Source: Novosphingobium sp. ZN18A2
GTDB lineage: Bacteria > Pseudomonadota > Alphaproteobacteria > Sphingomonadales > Sphingomonadaceae
DNA length: 64,000 nucleotides
Direction of reading: 5' to 3'
Assembly (NCBI RefSeq): GCF_036784765.1
Contig: NZ_CP136651.1
Coordinates: 2,418,001-2,482,000, forward strand
Part shown: one piece after another, positions 18,911 through 26,295 of the stretch
Layout of the letters: each line of letters starts with the position of its first letter
Position numbering within the stretch: the stretch's first letter is position 1
Program-made: the position numbers and the translations under genes
The notes under the pieces: generated by a model
What the model saw: the letters and a program-made list of their open reading frames with translations, nothing else
What the model was told of the DNA's origin: nothing
Databases searched by the model: none

Positions 18911-18977
18911 TCGTTTCTGCCACCATCGGATGTTCGAGCAGAAGCTACGGACATGGTATCGCCTTTCATAGAGGCTG

Positions 18978-19019
18978 GAATGCCCCGCTCGATCTCTCAC
19001 GTTACCGAGCGGGGCATTC
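18978..19019 (+). terminator. Hairpin terminator after the sqr-sor pair
   Basis: This is a perfect 14-bp stem (arm GAATGCCCCGCTCG and its complement) with a 14-base loop, 68 bases after the SOR stop. A T-run is missing, so termination may be imperfect. It marks the likely end of the transcript. Confidence 0.6.
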
Positions 19020-19041
19020 GTGCATGTGGCAGAGGTCCACT

Positions 19042-19440
19042 CTAGGTCACCGACTCATTATGCCGCAACCAAATCCTGATTGAGGCGAGTTGGACGGAGG
19101 CGAGGAAGTTGTCGTCGCGCTTGTCGTAGCGCGTTGCCACGGCTCTGAAATGCTTGAGTTTGCTGAAGAAGCGCTCAATCAGGTTGCGATATCGGTAGAG
19201 GAATGGGCTGAACGCGGATCGCCTGACGCGCTGGGGCATGGGCGGGATGTTGGCGAAAGCGCCTTTATCGGCGATGGCAGCGCGCAGATTGCCAGCATCG
19301 TAGGCGCGGTCTGCCAGCAGGATCGAACCGGGTGTCAGGCTGTCGAGCATTTGATGTGCACTGTGACCGTCATAGGCTTGCCCCTCGCTCAAGAGGAGAC
19401 TGATCGGCAGGCCAAGCGTGGCCCCGAAGGATCTTCACAG
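19042..19440 (-). pseudogene. IS5-family transposase, C-terminal fragment
   Basis: The frame encodes the C-terminal third of an IS5/IS427-type DDE transposase: ILLADRAYDAGNLRAAI, then RRSAFSPFLYRYRNLIERFF and KLKHFRAVATRYDK, a standard ending for this group. The N-terminal part is missing, and sequence upstream of about 19440 is unrelated. It is a dead remnant. Confidence 0.85.
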
Positions 19441-19517
19441 GAATAATAACAGAACCCACGTGAGCTCCGGCAGGCCAACCAAAAGAAGAGTTGGATCGCA
19501 GCGGAGGAGAGGTCGAG

Positions 19518-19727
19518 CTACTTGGTCGCATATTCGCCGGGCTGGGCCTTGAACTTGTCTCGGGCAAACGCCTTGGCCGCAGCCGCCGAGCTAAAGACCT
19601 CCTCTTGAAGTTCGATATCGACCAGCGGATAGCCCTGTGAATTGTAGCGCGTGCTCCGCAAGGTAAGTCGAAAGTTCCCGTCCGCATCCTTCTCGATCAG
19701 AAATGGCTTATTTTCAGATTTGGACAT
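19518..19727 (-). CDS. Small hypothetical protein, 69 residues
   Basis: The 69-codon frame begins MSKSENKPFLIEKDADGNF, with a good AGGAG eight bases before the ATG. The protein is hydrophilic and mixed-charge, with an alanine-rich helix near the end (SSAAAAKAFARDKF). I do not recognise a family. It lies just beside the IS5 fragment and upstream of a cluster of similar small genes on the same strand, so it may be a stress-related accessory protein. Confidence 0.65.
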   Translation of the reverse strand: MSKSENKPFLIEKDADGNFRLTLRSTRYNSQGYPLVDIELQEEVFSSAAAAKAFARDKFKAQPGEYATK

Positions 19728-19899
19728 GGATGGACTCCTGTTGAGATGACAAAGTCGAAATGGGCTCCTCTTTCGCCGCCCCCTGAGAATGAAGGGCCAG
19801 ACCGGAAATTTTGCTGCGGGAGGCGGAGATCCGTCGTCTGCGACGAAGCCTTTCCGATATAGTCCGTCTCGACATTTATTCAACGAACCATGTTCCGGA

Positions 19900-20637
19900 T
19901 CACGCCGCCGTCGAGGCTCTATTATGCGACGACGGCGCCTGATGATTCGACGACTTTGCCGCGAACACGAGCGTATGCCACTCGTCGCGACTGTCTGGAT
20001 AGGCGGGGAGCGTGATCTCGTCGACGCTGAAGCCGACGGCCTCAAGCCGTTTGACGAACTCCGCATCGGGATAGGCTGACCAGACGGCCAGCACGCCGCC
20101 AAGGCGAAGCGCGGCATATGCTTCTCGCAACCCCCAGGCGCAATAGAGGCGTTCGTTGCCCAATGTCACAAGGCCATCGGGCCCGTTGTCGACATCCAGA
20201 AGAATGGCGTCGTAGCTTTCGCGGGTTTTGCTGATCTCGTCATAGACGTCGGCGATCCGTAGTGTGACCCGCTGGTCGTCGAGCGCGCCGGCGAACAGGT
20301 GGGACAGCGGCCCCTGCGCCCAAGCCACGACATCGGGCACGAGCTCGGCAACCACGATCCTTGCTTCGGGCGACCAGACGTCCAGCGCTGCTGCGAGAGT
20401 GTATCCCATGCCCAAGCCGCCGATCAGCACGTCACCTTCAGTCGAAGAGAGGCGTTCGCACGTCATTCTCGCCAGGGCCTGCTCTGAGTGAAAGTGGAGG
20501 TTTCCCATAAGCTCATCGGCGCCAACCTGGATCCAGAAGTCTGCGCCGTGACGCATGAGGTGCAATTCCCTGCCGCCGGGAATCTCGGCCCGATCCAACA
20601 CCTCGACCGGTAGAATGGCGTCCGCGGCTTCATCCAT
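19900..20637 (-). CDS. Spermidine-synthase-like methyltransferase-fold protein
   Basis: This 245-residue protein has the spermidine/spermine synthase Rossmann fold: GDVLIGGLGMGYTLAAALD (the glycine-rich nucleotide-binding loop), then ARIVVAELVPDVVAWA and YDAILLDVDNGPDGL. The usual N-terminal beta-hairpin domain is short, and the catalytic-site motifs of true aminopropyltransferases are not clearly complete, so the substrate is uncertain. I chose the start at 20637 (MDEAADAILP); an upstream ATG at 20679 is possible. It stands alone, with a hypothetical gene 170 bases downstream. Confidence 0.75.
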   Translation of the reverse strand: MDEAADAILPVEVLDRAEIPGGRELHLMRHGADFWIQVGADELMGNLHFHSEQALARMTCERLSSTEGDVLIGGLGMGYTLAAALDVWSPEARIVVAELVPDVVAWAQGPLSHLFAGALDDQRVTLRIADVYDEISKTRESYDAILLDVDNGPDGLVTLGNERLYCAWGLREAYAALRLGGVLAVWSAYPDAEFVKRLEAVGFSVDEITLPAYPDSRDEWHTLVFAAKSSNHQAPSSHNRASTAA

Positions 20638-20870
20638 TCTGTAATTTCCCTTGTTGTTTTTCGGCAAAGCGGACTGCAAGCCTGCGGCGCCTTGCGGTCA
20701 TCTGGTGCCGCGCCTTGAAGTTCCTGCCGGTTGTTGGCGCATTGCACTTTGTGAGGCTGGCATAAGGAGGTGCTCTCGAAAGGTTATCGCATGCGACCGA
20801 GCATGAAGAATTGAGATGGTTGGAAATCCGTAATTCCTGGCTCACTTGACCAATCGAGCCTCACAAAAAG

Positions 20871-20902
20871 GGGCCTCTGCTCTCAATTGAGAGCAGAGGC
20901 CC
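20871..20902 (-). terminator. Rho-independent terminator (perfect 32-base palindrome)
   Basis: A perfectly self-complementary 32-base segment (arm GGGCCTCTGCTCTCAA) is followed on the minus strand by TTTTTGTGA. It lies 17 bases after the stop of the decayed small gene at 20920-21126, so it most likely ended that transcript. Confidence 0.8.
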
Positions 20903-20919
20903 TTAAGTGGAGTTCGGCA

Positions 20920-21126
20920 TCACAAAAATGTGTTGCCTCCCTTCGGGTCGCCTGGTTGCAGGCTCTTCTGCATTCGGTTGTAATAGGTGTTCAAAATCGG
21001 TTCCGATGGCCATTCGCGGGCCTTTTCCAGCGCGTCGTGAGCGCGTATTCAGCCTTGGTCGCTTGCAATGAAAAGATAGGTCAGCCCATCGTCCAAGGCT
21101 GCGTTGCCTTCGTGAATGACCGTCAT
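20920..21126 (-). pseudogene. Small gene with in-frame TGA, 68-residue frame
   Basis: The frame reads MTVIHEGNAALDDGLTYLFI and onward, meets TGA at codon 26, then continues in the same frame as IRAHDALEKAREWPSEPI to the final TGA at 20920. The protein-like composition on both sides and the strong terminator 17 bases after the end argue that this was a gene. No family is recognised. A sequencing error at the TGA cannot be excluded. Confidence 0.4.
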
Positions 21127-21400
21127 CGCGGCTTAACTTCCCGGCAACGGATGAAGAACCTGAGGGCTGCTCCTAGAAACAGAGCCTCGGGGAATGCGTG
21201 TGCTTGCTTACGTCATCCGGTGCGGAAAAAATCGGTCACATCGGCCTCCTCTTCGTAGCGGGAGCACAATGTGTCTCTCAGTCGCAGAAGCTCAAGGCAA
21301 ATGACCGCGATAAACAAGTTGATAACATGTTCTCGAAACGATGTATCGCAAAAAAGGAGCCTCTTCTAATTTAGACTTGAGATATCGAAATTTATTTCGT

Positions 21401-21601
21401 CTATTCAGACGTTTGGCAAATTAGGCGGCCAGCTTGCGCCTTTTCACGCTCGCGCGCAATCTGGAGGGCGCGATTGGCCATCTCGCGCCATGCAGCCTCG
21501 GAACGCAGGGCCCTTTCCTTTATGTTGCCAAGCTGAGCAGTCTCGGCTTCGCGCGCCGATTCCTCGGCTCTAGCCTGAAGAAATTCGTAGCTAAGCGCCA
21601 T
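21401..21601 (-). CDS. Small charged alpha-helical protein, 66 residues
   Basis: A perfect AAGGAGG ribosome site stands eight bases before the ATG. The product (starting MALSYEFLQARAEESAREAE) is almost all glutamate, alanine and arginine and would form one long helix or coiled coil. It has no recognised domain. It lies just downstream of cspA on the same strand, separated by a strong hairpin. Small proteins of this kind are common near stress genes in sphingomonads, but the role here is unknown. Confidence 0.7.
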   Translation of the reverse strand: MALSYEFLQARAEESAREAETAQLGNIKERALRSEAAWREMANRALQIAREREKAQAGRLICQTSE

Positions 21602-21632
21602 GGGTAACCCTCCTTATGCTGAAAATGCCTGA

Positions 21633-21664
21633 GGCCCCCGGGGCGCCGAAGGCGGCCGGGGGCC
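21633..21664 (-). terminator. GC-rich hairpin downstream of cspA
   Basis: Nine-base perfect arms GGCCCCCGG and CCGGGGGCC enclose a 14-base loop, starting nine bases after the cspA stop on the minus strand. No clear T-run follows. It may act as a terminator or attenuator between cspA and the small gene downstream. Confidence 0.6.
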
Positions 21665-21672
21665 CTGGCCAA

Positions 21673-21882
21673 TCAGCTCGCGTTGCTGAGATTGACCGCG
21701 CTGGCCTTTCCATTGCGGCCTGTCTCGACCTCGTAGTTGAGGCGCTGATCCTTGGTGAGCGTCATCATGCCTGCCGCCTGGACGGCAGAAATATGGACAA
21801 AGCTGTCCGCGGAGCCGTCGTCAGGCTGGATGAAGCCATAACCCTTGTCGCCATTGAAGAATTTTACAGTACCGGTCGTCAT
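21673..21882 (-). CDS. cspA: Cold-shock-domain protein (CspA family)
   Basis: This is a 69-residue single cold-shock domain that binds single-stranded RNA and DNA as an RNA chaperone. RNP1 reads KGYGFIQP and RNP2 FVHISAV. The N-terminus (TGTVKFFNGDKGYGF) is typical. An AAGGAAG site precedes the start by seven bases. It shares the minus strand with the infA-like pseudogene and several small genes, an arrangement consistent with a cold- or stress-response cluster. Confidence 0.95.
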   Translation of the reverse strand: MTTGTVKFFNGDKGYGFIQPDDGSADSFVHISAVQAAGMMTLTKDQRLNYEVETGRNGKASAVNLSNAS

Positions 21883-22075
21883 GATCGCTTCCTTTCAAGA
21901 AACGGTTGTGGCCGGCGCGCGGAGATGCGCGCCGGTGTCGTGCGTCAAGTCGTCAATTGAAAGGAGGTCGTCGTCAGAAAGACAGAAAAACCGAAATAAT
22001 CCGATTTTCATGCCAGCCGTCGATACCCGTCGAAATTCAACGAGAGCAGCATTTTTGTAGCACAGCCTAGCCGTC

Positions 22076-22300
22076 TTATACAGCTGTTTGTGGATCCGCT
22101 TTGAGTTGGGCCGCATTCGAAAATTGCGCCTTGCTCCAGGCACAGGCGGCCGCAGCCCCCAATCCATGCTGAAAGTCGCTGATGCGCCCCGCTATCCTGG
22201 AAGCCTTGGCGAGCTTTGCAAGCCGATCGTCATCGTTCGCGGCAATATCTGCGCCCATCATGGCGCGTTGGTGCGCCGCATATTCCAGATTCAGGTCCAT
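22076..22300 (-). CDS. Small hypothetical protein, 74 residues
   Basis: The frame begins MDLNLEYAAHQRAMMGADIA with AGGAGA seven bases before the ATG. A mostly helical, alanine-rich protein with a C-terminal AAAACAWSKAQF. No recognised family. The upstream extension to 22336 is unlikely because the ribosome site fits 22300. Confidence 0.65.
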   Translation of the reverse strand: MDLNLEYAAHQRAMMGADIAANDDDRLAKLAKASRIAGRISDFQHGLGAAAACAWSKAQFSNAAQLKADPQTAV

Positions 22301-22357
22301 GTCAGTTCTCCTGCGTGGGCGGGAATGCTGATGCATGGCCGCGAGTTGAAATAGGTG

Positions 22358-22510
22358 TCAGTCGACCATTGCCGCGACCAGGCGTCGCAGTTCGAGTGGG
22401 GGGATTACGGCAGCGACAGGCGTTGCGGCTTTCGCTGCCTTCGATTGCTCTGCGCCGTAGTGTAGCGACAGTGTGGTTCGCGGCGTGCCGCTCGTCTTTG
22501 AGTGGTCCAT
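22358..22510 (-). CDS. Very small hypothetical protein, 50 residues
   Basis: The 51-codon frame begins MDHSKTSGTPRTTLSLHYGA and ends LRRLVAAMVD. It fills the space between the infA-like pseudogene and the 74-residue gene on the same strand. Amino-acid composition and the basic-hydrophobic end look protein-like, but the ribosome site is poor. I cannot name a family. Confidence 0.4.
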   Translation of the reverse strand: MDHSKTSGTPRTTLSLHYGAEQSKAAKAATPVAAVIPPLELRRLVAAMVD

Positions 22511-22555
22511 TGTATTTGCATTCGGCAGGTTCGCCCTGCCGCTTTCATAAAGGTG

Positions 22556-22822
22556 TCAGCGCCGGTATCCGCGTGCGCGGCCACCTGAAGGCCCTTGCCC
22601 CGGTGTCCGTTCGCGGAAGACGATCCGACCCTTGGTCAGATCGTATGGCGTCAATTCGACACGTACGCGGTCTCCGACGACCTATCGGATTCGGTAACGT
22701 CGCATCTTTCCGGCCGTGTAGGCGATGATGCGATGCTCATTGTCGAGGATGACGGCGAAACGCCCATCAAGCAGAATCTCGGCGATCGCGCCCTACATCG
22801 TAATGAGCTCTTCCTTCGCCAA
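22556..22822 (-). pseudogene. infA: Translation initiation factor IF-1 paralogue with two in-frame TAG codons
   Basis: The minus-strand frame reads [25 protein letters not shown], then [39 protein letters not shown]. This is unmistakably the IF-1 S1/OB fold over its full length. TAG occurs at codon 10 (22793-22795) and codon 47 (22682-22684), both at positions that are sense codons in IF-1 proteins. The usual ATG is TTG here (22820-22822). A frame-preserving tail of about 15 codons follows the normal end. It is probably a decayed second infA near cspA; a functional infA must exist elsewhere. Confidence 0.85.
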
Positions 22823-23036
22823 GCCAGATTCCTTGCGCACGAAAAATTGTCCGCATGGGCGTATCCCAGTGCAGAGCCGTTGTGCATGAAAGGGAAAAGG
22901 CGCCAACTTCGCGCTTTCACGGACGTCGAGCAGTCATAATCCGTCGCAGGCGACGTCTGGCGATTTATAGATATACATAATTCCAGATAATTCAATAGCA
23001 AATAACGTTTATGCCTCAATAAATAATCAATATAGA

Positions 23037-23064
23037 AAAATAGCGCCGCGCGCAGCGCTATTTT
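23037..23064 (-). terminator. Rho-independent terminator
   Basis: Ten-base arms AAAATAGCGC and GCGCTATTTT with an 8-base loop, A- and T-rich on both outer sides so it could work in both directions. It starts 17 bases after the stop of the minus-strand gene at 23082. Confidence 0.8.
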
Positions 23065-23081
23065 CCGACAAATTTTGTAAA

Positions 23082-23300
23082 TCATTCAGATTTTAACTGG
23101 CGGCGGTGCTGAGCCAGTGCATCGTCGAGGCTAGTGTAGACGTAGGGACCAACTCGGTATTGCGTCACGGTGACAGCGATGATCCCCTCGGGCAAAGCAG
23201 TACCCGGAATGCCAGCGGTCGAGCCGTCACCGCATTTCCGCGTCGGCGACGAGGCGACATCAGCACTGGGCATTTCGGGAGGTTGTGCCATGCTACTCAT
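23082..23300 (-). CDS. Small hypothetical protein, 72 residues
   Basis: The product has a low-complexity proline/serine N-terminus and a C-terminal motif (QYRVGPYVYTSLDDALAQHRR) resembling small proteins with a short strand-strand-helix fold. The start at 23300 has GAGGG six bases upstream and overlaps the end of the preceding gene, so translation is coupled. A strong terminator follows. No family name can be given. Confidence 0.6.
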   Translation of the reverse strand: MSSMAQPPEMPSADVASSPTRKCGDGSTAGIPGTALPEGIIAVTVTQYRVGPYVYTSLDDALAQHRRQLKSE

Positions 23301-23490
23301 ACCGTCCCTCGGGGAGTTCATCGCGTGGCGGCCTTGTCCAAAACGGGATTGCCTCGCCTCGGACAGACCTAATGCGCTTTTCATAGTAGGCGACGAGATC
23401 GAAATACGTCTCCCGGTCATCGGCCGATCCCGCTCGATCGGCATTCCTCCTCGCCAGCTCGTAATTGTAGATCAATTGATCGAGCGTCAT
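23293..23490 (-). CDS. Small hypothetical protein, 65 residues
   Basis: The frame begins MTLDQLIYNYELARRNADRA and is predicted helical, with an acidic and aromatic middle (YFDLVAYYEKRI). AAAAGGAAC precedes the ATG by eight bases. The stop overlaps the start of the next small gene (eight shared bases). These two form a mini-operon. Function unknown. Confidence 0.65.
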   Translation of the reverse strand: MTLDQLIYNYELARRNADRAGSADDRETYFDLVAYYEKRIRSVRGEAIPFWTRPPRDELPEGRYE

Positions 23491-23644
23491 GATCCAGTTC
23501 CTTTTTGAACAACGAAAAGGCTGCCGAGAAACTTCTTTTTTAACCCCGACCCGGCCGCTTTGATTGCCGGCGCAGTATTCTTGGTGGTATCGGCACTTCA
23601 CCTGCTGCGGTTGCAGCTTGATGGCCAGTTTGCCGCCGCCGACC

Positions 23645-23806
23645 TTACTGGTCTTCGTGTTGGCACCGTTGGGCGACGCTGGACACATGTGCCCGTTGCT
23701 CTAGGTCCGACCCTTTGAGGTGACGCGCGCTCATGCCCTTTTCTGTGGCAATCTTGGCGGCGCCCTAGTCGCCCTGGCGACTGTCTACCTTGCCGAATTA
23801 TGGCAT
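23645..23806 (-). pseudogene. Decayed small gene with two in-frame stops
   Basis: The frame reads MP-stop-FGKVDSRQGD-stop-GAAKIATEKGMSARHLKGSD to a final TAA at 23645. TAA is at codon 3 and TAG at codon 14. The downstream part has convincing protein composition, but I do not recognise it. It is the third small gene in this cluster with internal stops. Confidence 0.35.
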
Positions 23807-24113
23807 GGCATTCCCTTCAACATCCTTGCAGCATGCCATAATTGGCAGATCTGCGACTAAGAGGCGGAACTGAAGGAGGCAGCTTCTCGAAGTTGGAAGC
23901 CTAAGACCGTCGATTTCGACCGGTAGCGAACGTTAGATGGGCCCTTTGCGGCTGGGTTTCAAGCCTTAATCACGATCTCATTCGTCCTGCGGCGCCAGTC
24001 CTAACGCATCCTGCCGTCCAGGTCTTTGCCTGCTCATATCCCAAGGCAGCCTAGCCACATCTAGCCAATCCGCTGAATTTGTTAGCGCCGAACTACGGCG
24101 CCTTTCGACGGTG
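23807..24113. other. Intergenic stretch without a recognised gene
   Basis: About 300 bases between the small-gene cluster and an IS3 remnant. The string GGCATGGCATTCCC is partly echoed as GCAGCATGCCATAATTGGC nearby (imperfect inverted repeat near 23795-23845). No frame longer than 60 codons looks real. Confidence 0.4.
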
Positions 24114-24665
24114 TGAACCGCCCCGAGATTGCCGGAGGCCCCAACTCCTGAGAGGAAGGGTCAATGAGCAAGACGACGAACAAGTTCTCACCCGAGGTTC
24201 GCGAGCGAGCAGTCCGTATGGTGCTGGACAGCGAGAAGGATCATCCGTCGCGCTGGGCGGCGGTCACATCGATAGCCGGCAAGTTCGGCTGTTCGGGCTA
24301 TCGTCGGTCCATTCCCCCGGCTCGAGTCCGAACGGGCCGCCACCGATCATGTCCTCAAGACGCGGCTGGCTGTCGCGCCGGGTACCTATCGCCATCCGGT
24401 GCATTCCTTCTGACAGTGCCGATCGAAGCCTTCGTCGAGCATTACAACAATCAGCGTTATCACGAGAGACTGAACAATGTGACGCCTGCCGATGCCTACT
24501 TCGGCAGGGCGCCGGCTATCATCAAACGAAGGGAAAGGATCAAGCGACAGACCATCGAATATCGCCGCTTGCAACACCGCAATCTGGCCGCGTAAACATC
24601 AACCCTCAGACGAGGCCCTCACTCCGCTAATCTACGCCGCGAGTTGTGCCAATTGTTCTGACGAC
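24114..24665 (+). mobile_element. Mosaic remnant of IS3-family elements
   Basis: The left end (TGAACCGCCCCGAGATTG) resembles an IS3 terminus and is followed at 24164 by the first 45 codons of an orfA ([20 protein letters not shown]). At about 24298 the sequence switches to an 85-base piece of an ADP-ribosylglycohydrolase gene. From about 24424 to 24595 it is the C-terminal end of a DDE transposase ([20 protein letters not shown], ending [10 protein letters not shown]). The end of the remnant lies near 24665, where the AraC fragment begins. A continuous frame (24164-24595) crosses all pieces but is not a real gene. Confidence 0.8.
24299..24383 (-). pseudogene. 85-base fragment of an ADP-ribosylglycohydrolase gene
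   Basis: Read on the minus strand it gives [20 protein letters not shown] and EPGEWTDDS, the family's metal-site region. It aligns with the full gene at 46735-48222 (around 47493-47577) with about 11 differences in 85 bases. It is trapped between two IS fragments. It is not a copy of the exact local gene, so a diverged relative once existed. Confidence 0.8.
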
Positions 24666-25010
24666 GGACAGGCAGAACAGGTCGCGGCGCAAATTCGCGG
24701 GTTGCTGCCAATCGGAGGATGCAACCTGCCCATGGTCGCCAAGCAATTATCGGTCCATCCGCGCACTCTGCAGAACAGGCTTCTGGCCGAAGGTCTCGAG
24801 TTTCGAGAAATCATAAAGAATGAGCGACGCAAATTAGCCGAATCCTATCTGGGCTCGACACGCACGCCAATTGCAGAAATTGCTGTTCTGCTCGGTTACG
24901 CCGACCAGACATCCTTTACGCGCGCGTTTTCCGGCTGGTTCTCCATGTCACCAAGAAAATTCCGCAGGTCCAGGCAGGGTAGCCGGGCTGTAGGCAATTC
25001 AGTACAATGA
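24666..25010 (+). pseudogene. AraC-family regulator, C-terminal half only
   Basis: The remaining ~115 codons hold a complete AraC/XylS DNA-binding domain with two helix-turn-helices: LPMVAKQLSVHPRTLQNRL and IAEIAVLLGYADQTSFTRAF, then MSPRKFR. The N-terminal effector domain has been cut away by the IS mosaic ending at about 24665. Its stop overlaps the start of the next, intact AraC gene (ATGA). It is likely a non-functional remnant, unless a fused or internal start gives a free DNA-binding domain. Confidence 0.82.
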
Positions 25011-26056
25011 AGTATTCTCCCCACTCATCTGAAAAGGACTCGCCAGGCGCCCGCGGCAGTGTGATCCGTGCCGGCAGCATGGAGGGCTATCGCAGCTTCC
25101 TGTTCGAACTGGGGGTCGATCCGCTGCCGGTGCTTGAACGTGCAGGGCTGGACAACGAAATTTTCTCTGACCCCGACACAGTGATCAGCACCGAATGCTA
25201 CAGACGCGCGCTCAATCATGCGGCGATCACCACTGGCCTGCGTCATTTTGGCCTCCTCCTGTCGCAACGGCAAGCCTTCGAGAAGCTGGGTGCTGTCGGC
25301 TATCTCGTGCGCCATGCCCCGAACCTGCGTGTTTCGATCGAGCGTCTCATCTTGCATTTCCGGACACACGACACGGGGTCGATGACCGAGCTCGAGACGG
25401 AGGACAATTGCGCCCTCTGGCTCCATCGATTGTCCGGCGTGATCGATGCGCCAGCGATCCAGCAGACGGAGCTCGCGGTCGGCCTGGCTTGCCGGTTCGT
25501 GCGATCGGCCCTTGGCGAGACCTGGTGTCCCCAAGCAGTCTATTTCGAGCACCAGGCGCCCAGGGACGTTAGCCCATTTCAGGCCGTATTCCGATGTCCA
25601 GTCCTGTTCGGCCAGACACTGACAGGTCTCGAGATCGCCACGCCGGATCTCGACAAACCGCTTCGCCAGTCCGACCCCGGCTTGTTCAAGATCCTGGAAC
25701 AGCACGTCACACAGATCGAGAAAGGCATGGGTGACGATTTCAGCGCAAGTGTGCGCACGTTAATTTTGCAGGACATCGAAAGCGGGACAGTCCGGATCGA
25801 AACCGCCGCCGCCAGAATGGGATTGCGCAAGCACGTCCTCCAGCGAAGGCTGAAGGCGGAGGGCACCAATTTCCAGGCAATCCTCGACGACGTACGCTAC
25901 GAGATCGGGCGACGTTACCTGCTGGAAACCGATACTCCGATTTCGGAGATTGCCGGAATTCTCGGTTATGCCGAATCGGCAGTTTTCACCCGAGCCTTCG
26001 CGCGTCGGTCAGGCATGGCTCCGCGGCTCTGGCGCCAGACACACACAGCGTCATAA
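25007..26056 (+). CDS. AraC-family transcriptional regulator (OruR-like)
   Basis: The 349-residue protein has the N-terminal arabinose-binding-like domain of the AraC subfamily first seen in OruR (SFLFELGVDPLPVLERAGL and the GYLVRHAPNLR region). The C-terminal domain has two helix-turn-helices (IETAAARMGLRKHVLQRRL; ISEIAGILGYAESAVFTRAF, GMAPRLWR). It lies directly upstream of the catabolic genes in the same direction and is the natural candidate to control them. It overlaps the truncated AraC gene by four bases, so it was once the second gene of a tandem pair. Confidence 0.9.
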   Translation: MKYSPHSSEKDSPGARGSVIRAGSMEGYRSFLFELGVDPLPVLERAGLDNEIFSDPDTVISTECYRRALNHAAITTGLRHFGLLLSQRQAFEKLGAVGYLVRHAPNLRVSIERLILHFRTHDTGSMTELETEDNCALWLHRLSGVIDAPAIQQTELAVGLACRFVRSALGETWCPQAVYFEHQAPRDVSPFQAVFRCPVLFGQTLTGLEIATPDLDKPLRQSDPGLFKILEQHVTQIEKGMGDDFSASVRTLILQDIESGTVRIETAAARMGLRKHVLQRRLKAEGTNFQAILDDVRYEIGRRYLLETDTPISEIAGILGYAESAVFTRAFARRSGMAPRLWRQTHTAS

Positions 26057-26295
26057 CCCGGCAATCGGAGTGACCTATTCCGGATCGGCAAGGAACAGGC
26101 GCCATCCCGCGCAGCCGCTGGCACGTAAACCGGCATCGTGAAGCCAAGCCCCATGGCATCGCAGGCGAACGCCGTAATTTGACTTTTCGAAGCAAGACGG
26201 CCTTCAGAAGTCACTCGGGCACCAATCCGGCACTCTAAGCGGAAACACTCGATCCGCATGGGCAGGCACCATGCGAATCCCAAACCGCTGGAGAG

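Noticed and set aside
20887..21258. 123-codon plus-strand open frame
   Set aside because: It overlaps a strong minus-strand terminator and a decayed minus-strand gene; it has no ribosome site and no family.
24164..24595. A 143-codon gene
   Set aside because: The continuous frame is a chance join of two transposase pieces and a glycohydrolase fragment.
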